A stretch of DNA of 64,000 bases, taken from Chrysomallon squamiferum (Eukaryota > Mollusca > Gastropoda > Neomphalida > Peltospiridae). Made by a program: the position numbers and the translations under genes. Positions within the stretch are counted from its first letter, which is position 1. The number at the start of each line of letters is the position of its first letter. The notes under the pieces are model-generated. The model was not told the origin of the DNA, ran no database searches, and was given only the letters and a program-made list of their open reading frames with translations. This document shows positions 33,690 through 45,177 of the stretch, in pieces. Location: the NCBI GenBank assembly GCA_012295275.1, contig CM022671.1, forward strand, positions 36,715,683 through 36,779,682. The letters run 5' to 3'.

Positions 33690-36148
33690 AACGAATCGAT
33701 ATTTAATTAATGCGTAAACAACTTGTTTTCATTCTGTGTTACTGCAGATACTAACTGGTATGAGAGAAAGGTAACACCAGTGTTTGGAAACAAGAAAATT
33801 TGTATTTTCAAGAAAACTTTGGGTTTGTTTTTATCAGTAATCTTTGAATTTTCAAGACGCGGCTTAGTCAAGCTGCGTTGTTCTTTGTAGTAAACAAGTG
33901 ATCAATTAATTTTCGACATATTATATAAAGACAACGTTCTTAATGTTTAAGAGAGGAGAACACAACTTAAAACTTTTTCTTTCTTTGGTCTCGACTCGCA
34001 TATACTTCTTCGATAAACGGAAAATCGTAGAACGGAGCATCGTCAAGCGGAAAATGGTTATAACTTATAGGGTAACGAGAAGTCGTTCGTCATTCTTTTG
34101 TGGATGTCTGATGAAACGTCCGTTCGTACGGAAAGATGTGAGTCAACGATAAACATTCTGAGATCTGTGATAACTAACTTTGAAATATATTGACAGTATG
34201 AAATAATTCATGATAAACCAGCTTGGAATATCTTTCAGCGGATTGAACCTTTAAGATTTGATTAGTCTTTGAATTCTGAACAGACTTAGTTTTTCTTTAA
34301 CTTTCAGTTTATAAAATAAAGATATTAAATCTTGTTTTTTGGGTTTTTTTTAAATTTATGAAAACTGTTTAATGGATTGGAACTTAAGTTAAAGTTATAC
34401 CGCGTTAACAACGCCTGAAATCTGAATAATTTATTATTTTGTGATGGGATGAAGTCTGTTGATAAACAAGTTTTGATGTAATTGAAAAGACAGCCCCTTT
34501 ACAATATAATAAATAAATGAAAGAAAGAAAAATATTAGAATTTAAAAGTAGTGATAGAAAATGTAAAAGTAAAAAGAATGAAGTTTAGCTGCTGCTTGGT
34601 TCATGGTTTGCTACAGCTAGTACACGGTGCAAATTAGAAGAACAAGTAAAGATCCGGTTTATTTAATAAAAAAATAAAATAAAATAAAATAAAACCTGGG
34701 TTTTTAATAGCTAAAACAGGATCTGCTTAGAAAGAAATGAACACTGATTGTTATACTTATTACCAAGATGTAATTTACGACGTTACATAAAAATAATAAT
34801 AATAATAAATGAAAAAGGTGACAGAGAAATTTATATATTATATTACATTACATTGTGTTTTTATTTATATTTTAGAACCAGAATTAGGATTTCCCAAACG
34901 TCTTATTTATTTATTTATAATTTATTATTTTTAACTGGAATGTTTTAACATTCAGTAAATATAAAACATTTTCGGACTCCTGTAAGTATATGCTGATATA
35001 CTAGAAGTCGTCATAGTGTAGGTGCATGATGAAAGGTCAAAACTTACTCTGAAAGATTAGATTTTTTGATAATTATTTTATTTTCTGAAAAGGTGAATTT
35101 TTGTAAATTACCTATGAAACAAATAATAAAAATGGTGGAATTATATTCCAAATATAATAGAACAATTATTCTCACGCATAAAACATCATGCCAACACTTC
35201 AGTATCAGAAGACCGCTATCAGATTTTATCATTTATCGTACGTTTCCGTTTTCAGCAATACTGGCTAGTTAATGACTTGCCAGTCTGTTTGTGGATGAAT
35301 TGTGAATGCATACACTGGACAGTGTTCAACAACTAACAGGAATGTTGATCCGCAGACGTTCCAACCACGACGGAGGACTCGGATGTTACGTATCGCATGA
35401 TAAGCGACGAAGTGCACCTGTATCTCACAAAGTTCATCTGGTGCATAAGCCTGAAACCGACTGACCGTCGCGTACCTTTAAAATACTTAGTTAAAATTCA
35501 CAATAAAGTCACCGACTAATATCACGAAATTCACAAATTTTTTTTTTCCTGATTGTTTTTTTTTTTTTTTTTTTTTTTCTTTTCTTTTCTTTAGGTTAAC
35601 CGAAAGGTCATCAGTACGTCCTGCCAATTCAACAACACAAGTACAACATCTGTGCAGATTTTCCAACAGATATAGCCAGAGTTATTGATTGTTGTAAAGA
35701 AAAATAATTATAATACGTCTGAGTTGCTGTATTTTTCATAATTAAAGTAATGTGTCTCCATTTGTGTAACTTATTCTATGCTAGAAAAAATAATTAATGT
35801 TATCAATAAACATAATTTAGACATTTCATTTTAAAAAGTTTTAGGACACCTTATAAGTTATATATTACTATCACCTATTTTTGGTGAATTTCTCGCAACT
35901 CATGTACAGATCAATACGATAAAGATTTTTGATTGTAAGTATTGTTAGTTGCTGCTATCTTTCACCAAATGTCACACTGAAAAACGTCTATCAGTTTTGA
36001 TCAGTTTAATTATTGAGTCACATACTGAACCAGTCAAAAATAACGTCCGTTTATTCACGGAATAAAGGTGAGTTCATTTTGATTTTTTCCTTCAGTGTGT
36101 GATATTGATGTGAATTTGCTTTAAAAAATAACAATTAAATTTCATTAA

Positions 36149-36193
<45 letters not shown>

Positions 36194-36800
36194 CAAATAA
36201 ATAATCAAATACACACTTCAACTCTAGCTGTCACATTTAAAAAGCAATAAACTCATTTTGTGTCATCATGATTCAGTATTATTGTAAAGCTTTTATTTTG
36301 AAGTTTGTAAATAAAGTTTCAAAATGGCAAAATGTCACCTCCTCAAGTCCCTTTTAAGGAATAAACGTATAAATAGTCTCGTATTTCTAAATCTCATTTG
36401 GTTAAGGAGAGGCTCGTCTGATCAAGACTAATTTGTCGACTGGCTGAACCAGACCAGACACTAGGAACTTACCCAACAGAATGTTTGGTTTATTCCGATA
36501 AGTACATTTTCAAGAACAGACACTCCAATGAGTAAGAATTTAACTATTTCTTAATTATTGTGCCAGTTCTGCTTCGTACTTACTAAATATTAATATGGGA
36601 CAATCACTGTGACAATAACCGAAAAGGAATTACAAACATACATTGACTGAATGAACCCATAAACTGATAAAGATGATAAACAATTTTTAATCTTTCGTAA
36701 TTTTCAAGGTATTCTTCCTCAGTTCCTGTATTCAAATAAGGTTTAATTGGAAATTTGCTTTGAATGATTATTTTTCTGATGCTACAACAAACATTTGGGT
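33000..36800. other. Gap with no certain gene
   Basis: AT-rich, with an (AT)n tract at 33637-33688, poly-T at 35555-35580 and an AAT tract at 36150-36195. Two CpG-richer patches stand out: 33840-34150, with TATATAAA before a 69-codon ORF at 33943, and 35340-35475, with a 40-codon ORF from 35342. Either could be an upstream exon of the plus-strand gene at 45 kb, but no donor fits convincingly. Confidence 0.4.
33637..33688. repeat. (AT)n microsatellite
   Basis: About 25 uninterrupted AT units. Confidence 0.95.
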
Positions 36801-36841
36801 TATTCCATGACAACTCAACCAGAGCTCCCAGATTGATGATT

Positions 36842-37075
36842 TGATCGTCTCCGATTTTGATAAAACTCCAATTACTTGTGCATCCTTATAAAATTAATAT
36901 AAATGACGGAAACGTGCAAATTTAGGGTCCGAATTCTTATTACTTTTTAAATTATGGTTGATCAAATGTCGGAGCCGTTGTCCCATTTTTGGTACACGCG
37001 ATTATGTCTAGATGTTTCAAGCTATTTGTGAAAGCTAATAATTCTATTATAAAGATATTGAGCTGAAATGTGCAA
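36842..37075 (+). repeat. Left terminal inverted repeat of the MULE-like element
   Basis: Shares with the right copy (reverse complement) TTGTGCATCC, GTTGATCAAATGT, GGAGCC(G/A)TTGTCCCA and AAGCTAATAA. Confidence 0.7.
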
Positions 37076-37682
37076 TGTTAGATATTATTACATACTTGTA
37101 GAATTAAAAAATGATCACATTTTGTATATATCCATGATAGATTTTGACAAGGAGACATCAATATTTTTTTTTTTTTTTTCTTTTGAAATCTATATTTTTC
37201 TTATTTTGGAGGCCTATTACTTTATGATTATTTGTAATAGATACAAACTCTTGATTGATTTATAATATGTACCTATGAACGTTTCTTTGTATGAAAGATT
37301 ATCTGAATTCAAAAAAAAAAAATATATATATATATTAAAAAGTAGTTAGGGTAAGAAATTGGGAGAAGTAACAAAATATGAAAAATATGCATGCATATTT
37401 GGATGGGTGAATGAAAAAAAAGTCACGGTTTAGTATAGGAAGAAAGTCACAAAATGTATAGGCTTGTAGGTAATTGAATGTGGCATCATAGTATGCAGTT
37501 GATCATTCTTAAGCTTATTGATTAGGCTAGATTAAAGAAAGGGGCTTCATATTGAGTCTAGCTTGGGTTTAGCTTACTGATTAGGATAGATTTAAACTAA
37601 AGGCTTCCTAGTGTAAATGATTTATAAAATGTGTTTCACTATATATTCTCCAGCTTGCTCTAGCACCAGAAGTATGTTTAAT

Positions 37683-37845
37683 ATGGAAGTTATTCATAGC
37701 AGTAAGTGTGGTAACAAAATCTGTTATGAGGGGTTCATGTATACCAAACATGCAACCAACAAAACAAAGTTGTGGTGGAAATGCTTAAACAAATCTAGTT
37801 ATAATTATCGAGGTTCAGTGATAACAGTCTTACAGAGAGTCTTGA
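37683..37845 (+). pseudogene. FLYWCH-type zinc finger remnant
   Basis: The frame reads IHSSKCGNKICYEGFMYTKH then NKTKLWWKCLNKSSYNYRGS. This fits the FLYWCH pattern (Gly-Tyr/Phe-x-Tyr, Trp-x-Cys, then Cys-x-Gly/Ala). The second zinc Cys reads Tyr, and after VITVLQ the frame loses the expected His-x-His, so the finger is probably broken. The ORF spans 37617-38027 but only this part is recognisable. Most likely a piece of the transposon that surrounds it. Confidence 0.6.
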
Positions 37846-39024
37846 GGACCGCAATTTGCGACTGTGGTAGATTTTCTTTGTGGTATTGGGTGGAACATCT
37901 GCCTAAACCACCAACATTAAAATCAAAGAACATGTGTTTCACCTATCTTTCATTTCTAATATATTTCTTAATTTTAATACAAATTTGTGACTTTTATTCC
38001 AGTGATGTTTTTCCTAGAATCATCTGATGATCTGAAAGTGTGGGCAATTACCTAGCACCATGATCTTTTAATATTATAAATTAATATCTATTTGCTATAG
38101 GTGTAAAAATTTTGGTCTTTGCAGTTCAGCTCCTTGATTGGTAAATAAATCCTTACTTAAATGTTCAAGAACAAAGCATGCATTATTTATCAGTGCAAAA
38201 AAACCTGCAGTTGCAGCCCACACAGATTTTTTTTTACTTCTGACCATAAGTATTGTTTTTAAACTGAATGTCATCCAGGGTATAAGTCTGTTTTAATGGT
38301 ACAGTAGTTTTTAAAATTTTCAATAATGTTTGTTAAACCAGAATCATTCACCATGGACCAAATAATTCTGACCAAAAATATTATTGGTAGCAAAATTGTA
38401 CTTGCAGAATGCAGAAAATTGCATTTCTGGACATCTATCCTGGTCAAAGCTGTTACAAAGAATTGTTTGGTTAACTGCCAGATATAATATCATTATATGT
38501 ATGGGGGGAAAAATCAGTCTGCTATATAATATCATAAAAAGATAATTACATTTAAGGAAATACTGCATTTATAATAAGCTGTTGAGGACAATTAAATGGA
38601 AGTTTCAGTAAGTAAAAGAATTAATTAATACAGAGAAACCCTTGAGAACCAAACACTCTGTAAATTGGAAATCCTTAGTAACCAAACTTTTTTTAAATAT
38701 GAGTTTTGAATATAACCTCTGTAAACTTAGAACTCACAGCTGTCTGAAGCTCTTTAACTTATTAGCATAGGATAATTTAACTTGCTGACAAATGCAGGTT
38801 TTGATGGGTGTACAGTCCAGTGCCTGAGCCTTGTTGTTAAAAGAATCAGCAACTATTTCCATTTGTTAATTCTTTTCATCATAATTAACAATCTCATCAG
38901 GTTTTCTTTCATCTTCTGGGCAAAATAGTATGTAGTACAGAAAATGGCCAATGCATGTTTCTTCTTTGTGAGTCTTGTCCTCTAATGAGTCTATTTTTAA
39001 ATTCTACATGTATGAAATATGAAA

Positions 39025-39262
39025 GATAGCAAATTTCAGCTCAGTAGCTTTATAATAAATAAAGTTATTAGCTTTCAAAAATGGCCCAAATCATCTGAAC
39101 AGAGTCGCAAGTTCAAAAAGTGGGACAATGGCTCCTACATTTGATCAACCATAATTTAAAAACTAATAAGAAATTGGTCCCAAAATTTTGCATGTTTCGA
39201 TCATTTATATGGATGCACAAATAATTGGAATTTTATCAAAATTGGGGATGGTGATCTAGGAA
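39025..39262 (-). repeat. Right terminal inverted repeat of the MULE-like element
   Basis: Reverse complement of the left repeat with scattered substitutions and small indels, indicating an old insertion. Confidence 0.7.
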
Positions 39263-39290
39263 ATTTTCTGAAATTTGGTTGTTTGACCTA

Positions 39291-39294
39291 AAAA

Positions 39295-39352
<58 letters not shown>

Positions 39353-40419
39353 AATAACAATAATGATAAAAGTAACACAGGTCATTTTGAGCATGTCAGG
39401 TCAACCATTTTAGTCATTTTAATAAAGCTAGCAGCAATTGTTCAATTCCTTATTTAAATTAAGGGAGATAAGTAATTTTCTAATTTTCGACTTCAAAATG
39501 CACATAACACAAAGTAATCAGCAATGAAGCTTGTCACCATCCTGTTACAAGATATTTTAAAGTAAAAATATAAGGTGTGCTTTTTCAAAATTACTTTCTG
39601 CTAGTCTCCCTTGAATTAAATAAACGTAAGTGCTAGCTGTTACTAATGTCAAAAAAGACAAAAACTGGTTAATTTGACATGCCCAAAAATAATCTAAGAT
39701 ATTTTATATTACATTTTTATATATATATATATGTTCTATAATTAAAAAAATGGAAAGAAAGAAAGAAAGACCCACAGACAGACATATAAATTCTGAGAAA
39801 AGCTTCATATTTGAATTTACCACTGAAATTTGAATATTTGCCATTTATGGTTTACTCATTGCTAGTTAAAAATTAATATTTGCTGAATCTCTTATCATCT
39901 TATAATGGCCAGTAAGTTGTGTCCAAATTATTCCTCACCTGAATGAAAAGACATATCAACAACAATGACAACCTTGTGCACAAAAATAACAGCCAAATCA
40001 CTGTATAATGCCACCCCAGTATACTACCATTCCTGTTTATTCCACCAGAAGTTTTTTTGTTAAATTTGTTTATTAATAATTACTGAATAAAAGAGTCAGT
40101 AATGCAGATTAAAATAGGGACACATATGTTTATTCATATCAATCTTGGGATTTAATTATTTGATTAATTTTGTGTAATTTACCACAAGTATTTTCATCCA
40201 AGTTGGTGTAAGCACCGAATTTCTCAATTTGAAAATTTTAAATAAAAACTCTGTATTATTTTATTTATCAAAAGATTGTATGAGTCTCTTCAAATATTCA
40301 GCCCAGTAGTTAGTCCTAATACAAGAACATAAATTATGTTTTATGTACTTTTTGATTATACTATTGAGTGCTGTAGTATTGATCACACTGCTGTGCAGAC
40401 AACTAAATAATAAAATCAT

Positions 40420-40452
<33 letters not shown>

Positions 40453-41614
40453 CTCCCTCTACATAATAAACCAATGCCCAAGCATCTTCAGACATTCGAG
40501 CCTAGTTGTACCTTGTTAGCTGAACTTCTGTGGAAGAAGATAAGGATACGAATATCATCTCATAAAATTAGAATCGTCTTTTATCAGTTCAGGTGTTGAT
40601 AAGTAAAGAAGCCTTTATTTTTAGTTGCACATCAGGAAGTCAGACTGTAGTGACTCAGAGAATAGACATCTCAAATATTGCAGTGATGTATCTGTGGCAG
40701 TATCAGTTTTAAGAAGATTTTGTAAATAATTATCATTTGATGATTTCATGAGATGGTTCATTTTAAAATGTTTGCTTTTTGGTCTACCTTTGGGAAATAG
40801 ATTTATACTTTTGAGATGTTCAAGAAGATACACATTAGTTAGTCTCTAGACTGATCTTAATTTTTAATCAAGTATATTTCTCTATATAGTACCTGTTATA
40901 CTTGATATACAGCTTTCATGGAGTAAGAATGAACATGATATTCATTATTTGTGTTTAACTTGAACAGTTATATCACAATAAGACATTTTGTTTATTTTTG
41001 TCTAGTGTTTAGAGTGGTTATCTAAACTGTTTTATTTGTTATATGTATTTCTCATCTTCCTTCAGTTTCTTCCTTCTCTTTACATCATCTGTTTTACTGT
41101 TTGTGATAAATTTTAAGATTACTCACAGTTTAAGGCCATAGATGTTCAACAATTGAATGTCATCCTTCATCTAAAAAAATGATGATACTAGACACATGAC
41201 TATACTTTAATTCACAGCGTAAATAATTACATATTTATTTTGAACAACTCACATACAACAAACAGACAGAATATTTTCTTTGTTGTATGTTATGAGTTTT
41301 TGGTGTTTTTTTCTTTTTATGTTTCTGCTTGTTCCTTGCACAGATCTCAGAGCAGAGAGCTTATCTGTTACAAACTGATTTGTGTGATAAATAGAAATGT
41401 GCTGCTTATTACAACTTATTTCTTACTACGGATGATAATTGATTTTTATTGTAGGATTTACTCATTACATGATTATTGTGTAAAACATGTACTGCTATAG
41501 ACTACTAAACTGTGACACTAGAACTGTGATTTTTGTAATTCAGTAGTAATTGAAGATGTCAGTAAGCAGATAACATGCCATTTACTGATGTGGAACATCA
41601 TGCTGAAGCAATAT
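39291..41614. other. Gap with no gene
   Basis: (AAAT)n at 39297-39350, GAAA repeats near 39755, poly-T at 40424-40450 followed by ATCTCCCTC, and unremarkable AT-rich sequence. I see no supported exon. Confidence 0.5.
39297..39352. repeat. (AAAT)n microsatellite
   Basis: AAAT run immediately outside the right end of the MULE-like element. Confidence 0.92.
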
Positions 41615-42245
41615 GACCCAGAATATTATGTTGAGGCAGTATGACACAGGATGTTATTGTGCTTCTTGTGTGAGAAAAATATAATCCAGGATATGCTCCT
41701 ACATAAAATGGAGATGATATGACCCAGGATATTATGGTCCTTTATATATGGGGATGACGTTACACTGGAGTATTTGGATTGGTCATTTTGTACTCATATT
41801 AAATGTTGTGTGAACTACGAAGAAGGAATATTCCTAATGAAAGTGTGAAGAAATATTACTTTATATGCAGTCTACCCTTGGGGTAAGGTCAGGTCTCAAG
41901 GTAAAAAGAAATATACGATTATAGGTCTTAGAAATGACTATCAGCATGTGAAGAGGTTCACAATTTCATAGTTCTCTTCCAAAATGTAAGATGGCAGACA
42001 ATTTCACAATCCTACTTTCAAAAAGTATCTATTCTGTTTAGTTTGAGCTGATCTTCATCATATGCTCAATGAACCTTTGTAAAAAACATAGTTTAAAAAA
42101 AAAAAAATTCACACATAACATTAGTCTCCCAGGCCAACACATACTGGTTATCACAGGTGTGTGTTCATTAATCACTGATCATCTGATAATCTGGCTTTTC
42201 CATTGTTTTTAATTTTAAAATATTCATTTATTTATTTATTTTTAG

Positions 42246-42272
42246 GAGAAAGAAGAAAGAGCAGTTACACCA
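42246..42272 (+). CDS. Candidate microexon, copy 1
   Basis: 27 nt between a pyrimidine-rich acceptor (TTTATTTATTTTTAG) and a GTATGT donor. In phase 1 it reads x-ERRKSSYT and joins to the exon at 45178 as Ser-Gly-Leu-Lys-Lys. It would sit in the cytosolic N-terminal tail of the type II protein. RRKS is a PKA-like consensus. Existence of the exon is inferred from splice signals and phase only. Confidence 0.45.
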
Positions 42273-43556
42273 GTATGTTATATAAATTGTTTTGTTCATA
42301 TGTTCTTTCATATCTTATTTTTATATTACATTCCTACATAAATTATTTCATCTGCAAAATATTCATCAGTTTTATTCACTTTTCTGCAGTTGATGTTTTC
42401 AAATTTTCTGTTTGAACTAACATTGTTTTAATAATCAGATGTTGTTTTTAAAACTTGAACTTACATCACATTAATCCCAGCAGTTACAGATAACAAACTG
42501 TTCTGTTTAAAGATATATATATATATATACATTTTTGTTTTGATAGTAAGTACTGCTAATGAGGTAAAATTATATCAGTCATTCAAATATGTAGTTGACA
42601 AACTCCCAGATAACATAACAACATAATAATATCTGTGAGTTGAAGTTTTAACTTTCAGCCTCAAATATAATAATGACTTAAAATAATTTACATATTTATT
42701 TATTAGTTTAGGACAATTCAAAAAATATTCTACATTTGTCTTCTCAAAGCAATATCAAATACTTAATTAAAATTCAATGCCTAATCTGACAGTTGTCTAT
42801 ATGCTGCAAAGAAAGCAAACACTTGATTTCTCTTTCTCCTCCAATTATAATCTGTGTTTTTTTGTACAATCAATGAAATATATTTTCATTAAATGCAAAA
42901 TGATAACAATATAACGACCCAGAATATTATGTTGAGGCAGTATGACACAGGATGTTATTGTGCTTCTTGTGTGAGAAAAATATGATCCAGGATATTATGC
43001 TCCTACATAAAATGGAGATGATATGACCCAGGATATTATGGTCCTTTATATATGGGAATGACCTTACACTGGAGTATTTGGATTGGTCATTTTGTACTTA
43101 TATTAAGTGCTGTATGAACTACGAAGAAGGAATATTCATAATGAAAGTGTGAAGAAATATTACTTTATATGCAGTCTACCCATGGGGTAATGTCAGGTCT
43201 CAAGGTAAAAAGAAATATACGATTATAGGTCTTAGAAATGACTATCAGCATGTGAAGAGGTTCACAATTTCATAGTTCTCTTCCAAAATGTAAGATGGCA
43301 GACAACTTCACAATCCTACTTTCAAAAAACATCTATTCTGTTTAGTTTGAGCTGATCTTCATCATATGCTCAATGAACACAGTTGTATCACCTTTGTAAA
43401 ACTGAGAGTTTAAAAAAAAAAAAAAATTCACACATAACATTAGTCTCCCAGGCCAAGACATACTGGTTATCACAGGTGTGTGTTCATTAATCACTGATCA
43501 TCTGACTTTTCCATTGTTTTTAATTTTAAAATATTCATTTATTTATTTATTTTTAG

Positions 43557-43583
43557 GAGAAAGAAGAAAGAACAGTTACACCA
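43557..43583 (+). CDS. Candidate microexon, copy 2
   Basis: Duplicate of the 42246 microexon with one base change: ERRKNSYT instead of ERRKSSYT, so the RRKS site becomes RRKN. Both copies are symmetrical (phase 1-1), so either or both could be included without a frameshift. Confidence 0.45.
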
Positions 43584-43905
43584 GTATGTTATATAAATTG
43601 TTTTGTTCATATGTTCTTTCATATCTTATTTTTATATTACATTCCTACATAAATTATTTCATCTGCAAAATATTCATCAGTTTTATTCACTTTTCTGCAG
43701 TTGATGTTTTCAAATTTTCTGTTTGAACTAACATTGTTTTAATAATCAGATGTTGTTTTTAAAACTTGAACTAACATCACATTAATCCCAGCAGTTACAG
43801 ATAACAAACTGTTCTCTTTCTCTTCCAATTATAATCTGTGTTTTTTTGTACAATCAATGAAATATGTTTTCAGTAAATGCAAAATGACAAAAATGTAACT
43901 TTAAA

Positions 43906-45177
43906 ATACTTTTGTTCTGAGTTATCAAATTTATGTAACAGTTTCCACATAGCAAAATTATTTACATATAAACAAACCCAAGAGACTTAGTTTAACCTGT
44001 GTTAATAAACATATGTTTACATGCATATATTATGGGTGGAATAATTGTAATTTATTGTAAGTTATAATCTATATTATGACACTGACAATAATGTTTATTA
44101 GGGGTTTTGCAGGGTCATTCAGTTAACACATTTATATATAATAATCATATTGCCTTTGTTCTGTGAGTAAATTTCTGCGCATGATTTCAGAGACATAACT
44201 AAAAACAATAATTATTGTCAGTGTGTATCAAGTTTGTGGTTGAGTTGACTAAGTAAAACAAATACATACTTGGCTGGCAGCAGCTGACCTCAGTCAGGTG
44301 TAACAGATTGGTAACTAAGAACTGTTCAGAAATATCTCCATTCTTTCTTATCATGTAAATGTTAAATATATGATTTCTTTTTGTGGGTGCTGATTGCAGT
44401 TAAAAAAAACAGAAATGAAAAGAAGAGGGATACAACCAGCATTTTTCATGGCAAGGATATGTATTAGATGTATAACTAATTTCACTGTTTGTTGGATACG
44501 AAGTAATTATTATTTTTTATTTATACACCACTTTCTAACTCTACTGTAATACATGATTTGTTAACATGTTTTGTTATATCATGATTAGTAAAAGATTGTT
44601 TAAATATGTAGTATTTGTTTATGATTTTATTATCTTTACATCTAAAATAGCTAAGTATTTTATTCTGAAAATATAGTTATTTGTGCTGGACATAAACCTG
44701 ATGGGTCACAGAATCAACTTCTACAGACCAGTAGCTGTCTAAACCATAAATGGTTTATGTATTTATAGCCTTTCTGTGTGCAGAGAGCATACAAAAGATT
44801 TCTTGTTGATAATAACAAAAAACCTGCTTCATGGTACATTGTAATTTTAAAAACTAAAATAATGTCACCAAATCATTGTACTTTTATCATTATGTTACTT
44901 CCTGATCTAGAAGTGCCCCTGGGCAGAAAGCTTACTAAGAAAAATCTATTTATCAGACACTTAGTTTGTAAAATACATTCTTTCTCATTTACATATCTAA
45001 TCCTGAACAGATGTGTATTCTCAGAACTTACATCAAACTAACATTAGTACAGCTGAATGGTCTTCATACATATATGTGTATATACTTGTATTAATTTAAC
45101 AATGGTTTGTACTCACAAGTATATGTTTAAATTACTGTAGCTAGTGTACATAGCTGATATAGAATATACTGTTTTAG
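43906..45177. other. Probable intron upstream of the HIT-like gene exons
   Basis: AT-rich, ending in the acceptor TACTGTTTTAG at 45177. The small ORFs here have no recognisable content. Confidence 0.45.

Larger units (their letters stand above)
36808..39290. mobile_element. Decayed transposon with long inverted repeats (MULE-like)
   Basis: About 235 bp near 36842-37075 recur inverted at about 39025-39262, roughly 80% alike by eye; matching blocks include AAATTATGGTTGATCAAATG and TTGATAAAACTCCAATTA / TTGATAAAATTCCAATTA. Homology may extend outwards to CAACC-containing ends. Between them lies a FLYWCH-type zinc-finger remnant. Long terminal inverted repeats plus FLYWCH are typical of Mutator-like elements (established knowledge); assignment is inference. 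Target duplication was not resolved. Confidence 0.62.
41615..43905. repeat. Tandem segmental duplication (1.3 kb unit)
   Basis: Unit 1 is 41615-42914; unit 2 is 42915 to about 43905. Both start GACCCAGAATATTATGTTGA and end in CAATCAATGAAATAT, TAAATGCAAAATGA. Unit 2 lacks about 0.32 kb corresponding to 42505-42828, with the junction at TTCT. Outside the gap the copies are nearly identical by eye, implying a recent event. Confidence 0.92.

Noticed and set aside
38630-38690. CAGAGAAACCCTTGAGAACC as a pogo-type element end
   Set aside because: Preceded by TA and pogo-like in look, but I found no matching inverted end nearby.
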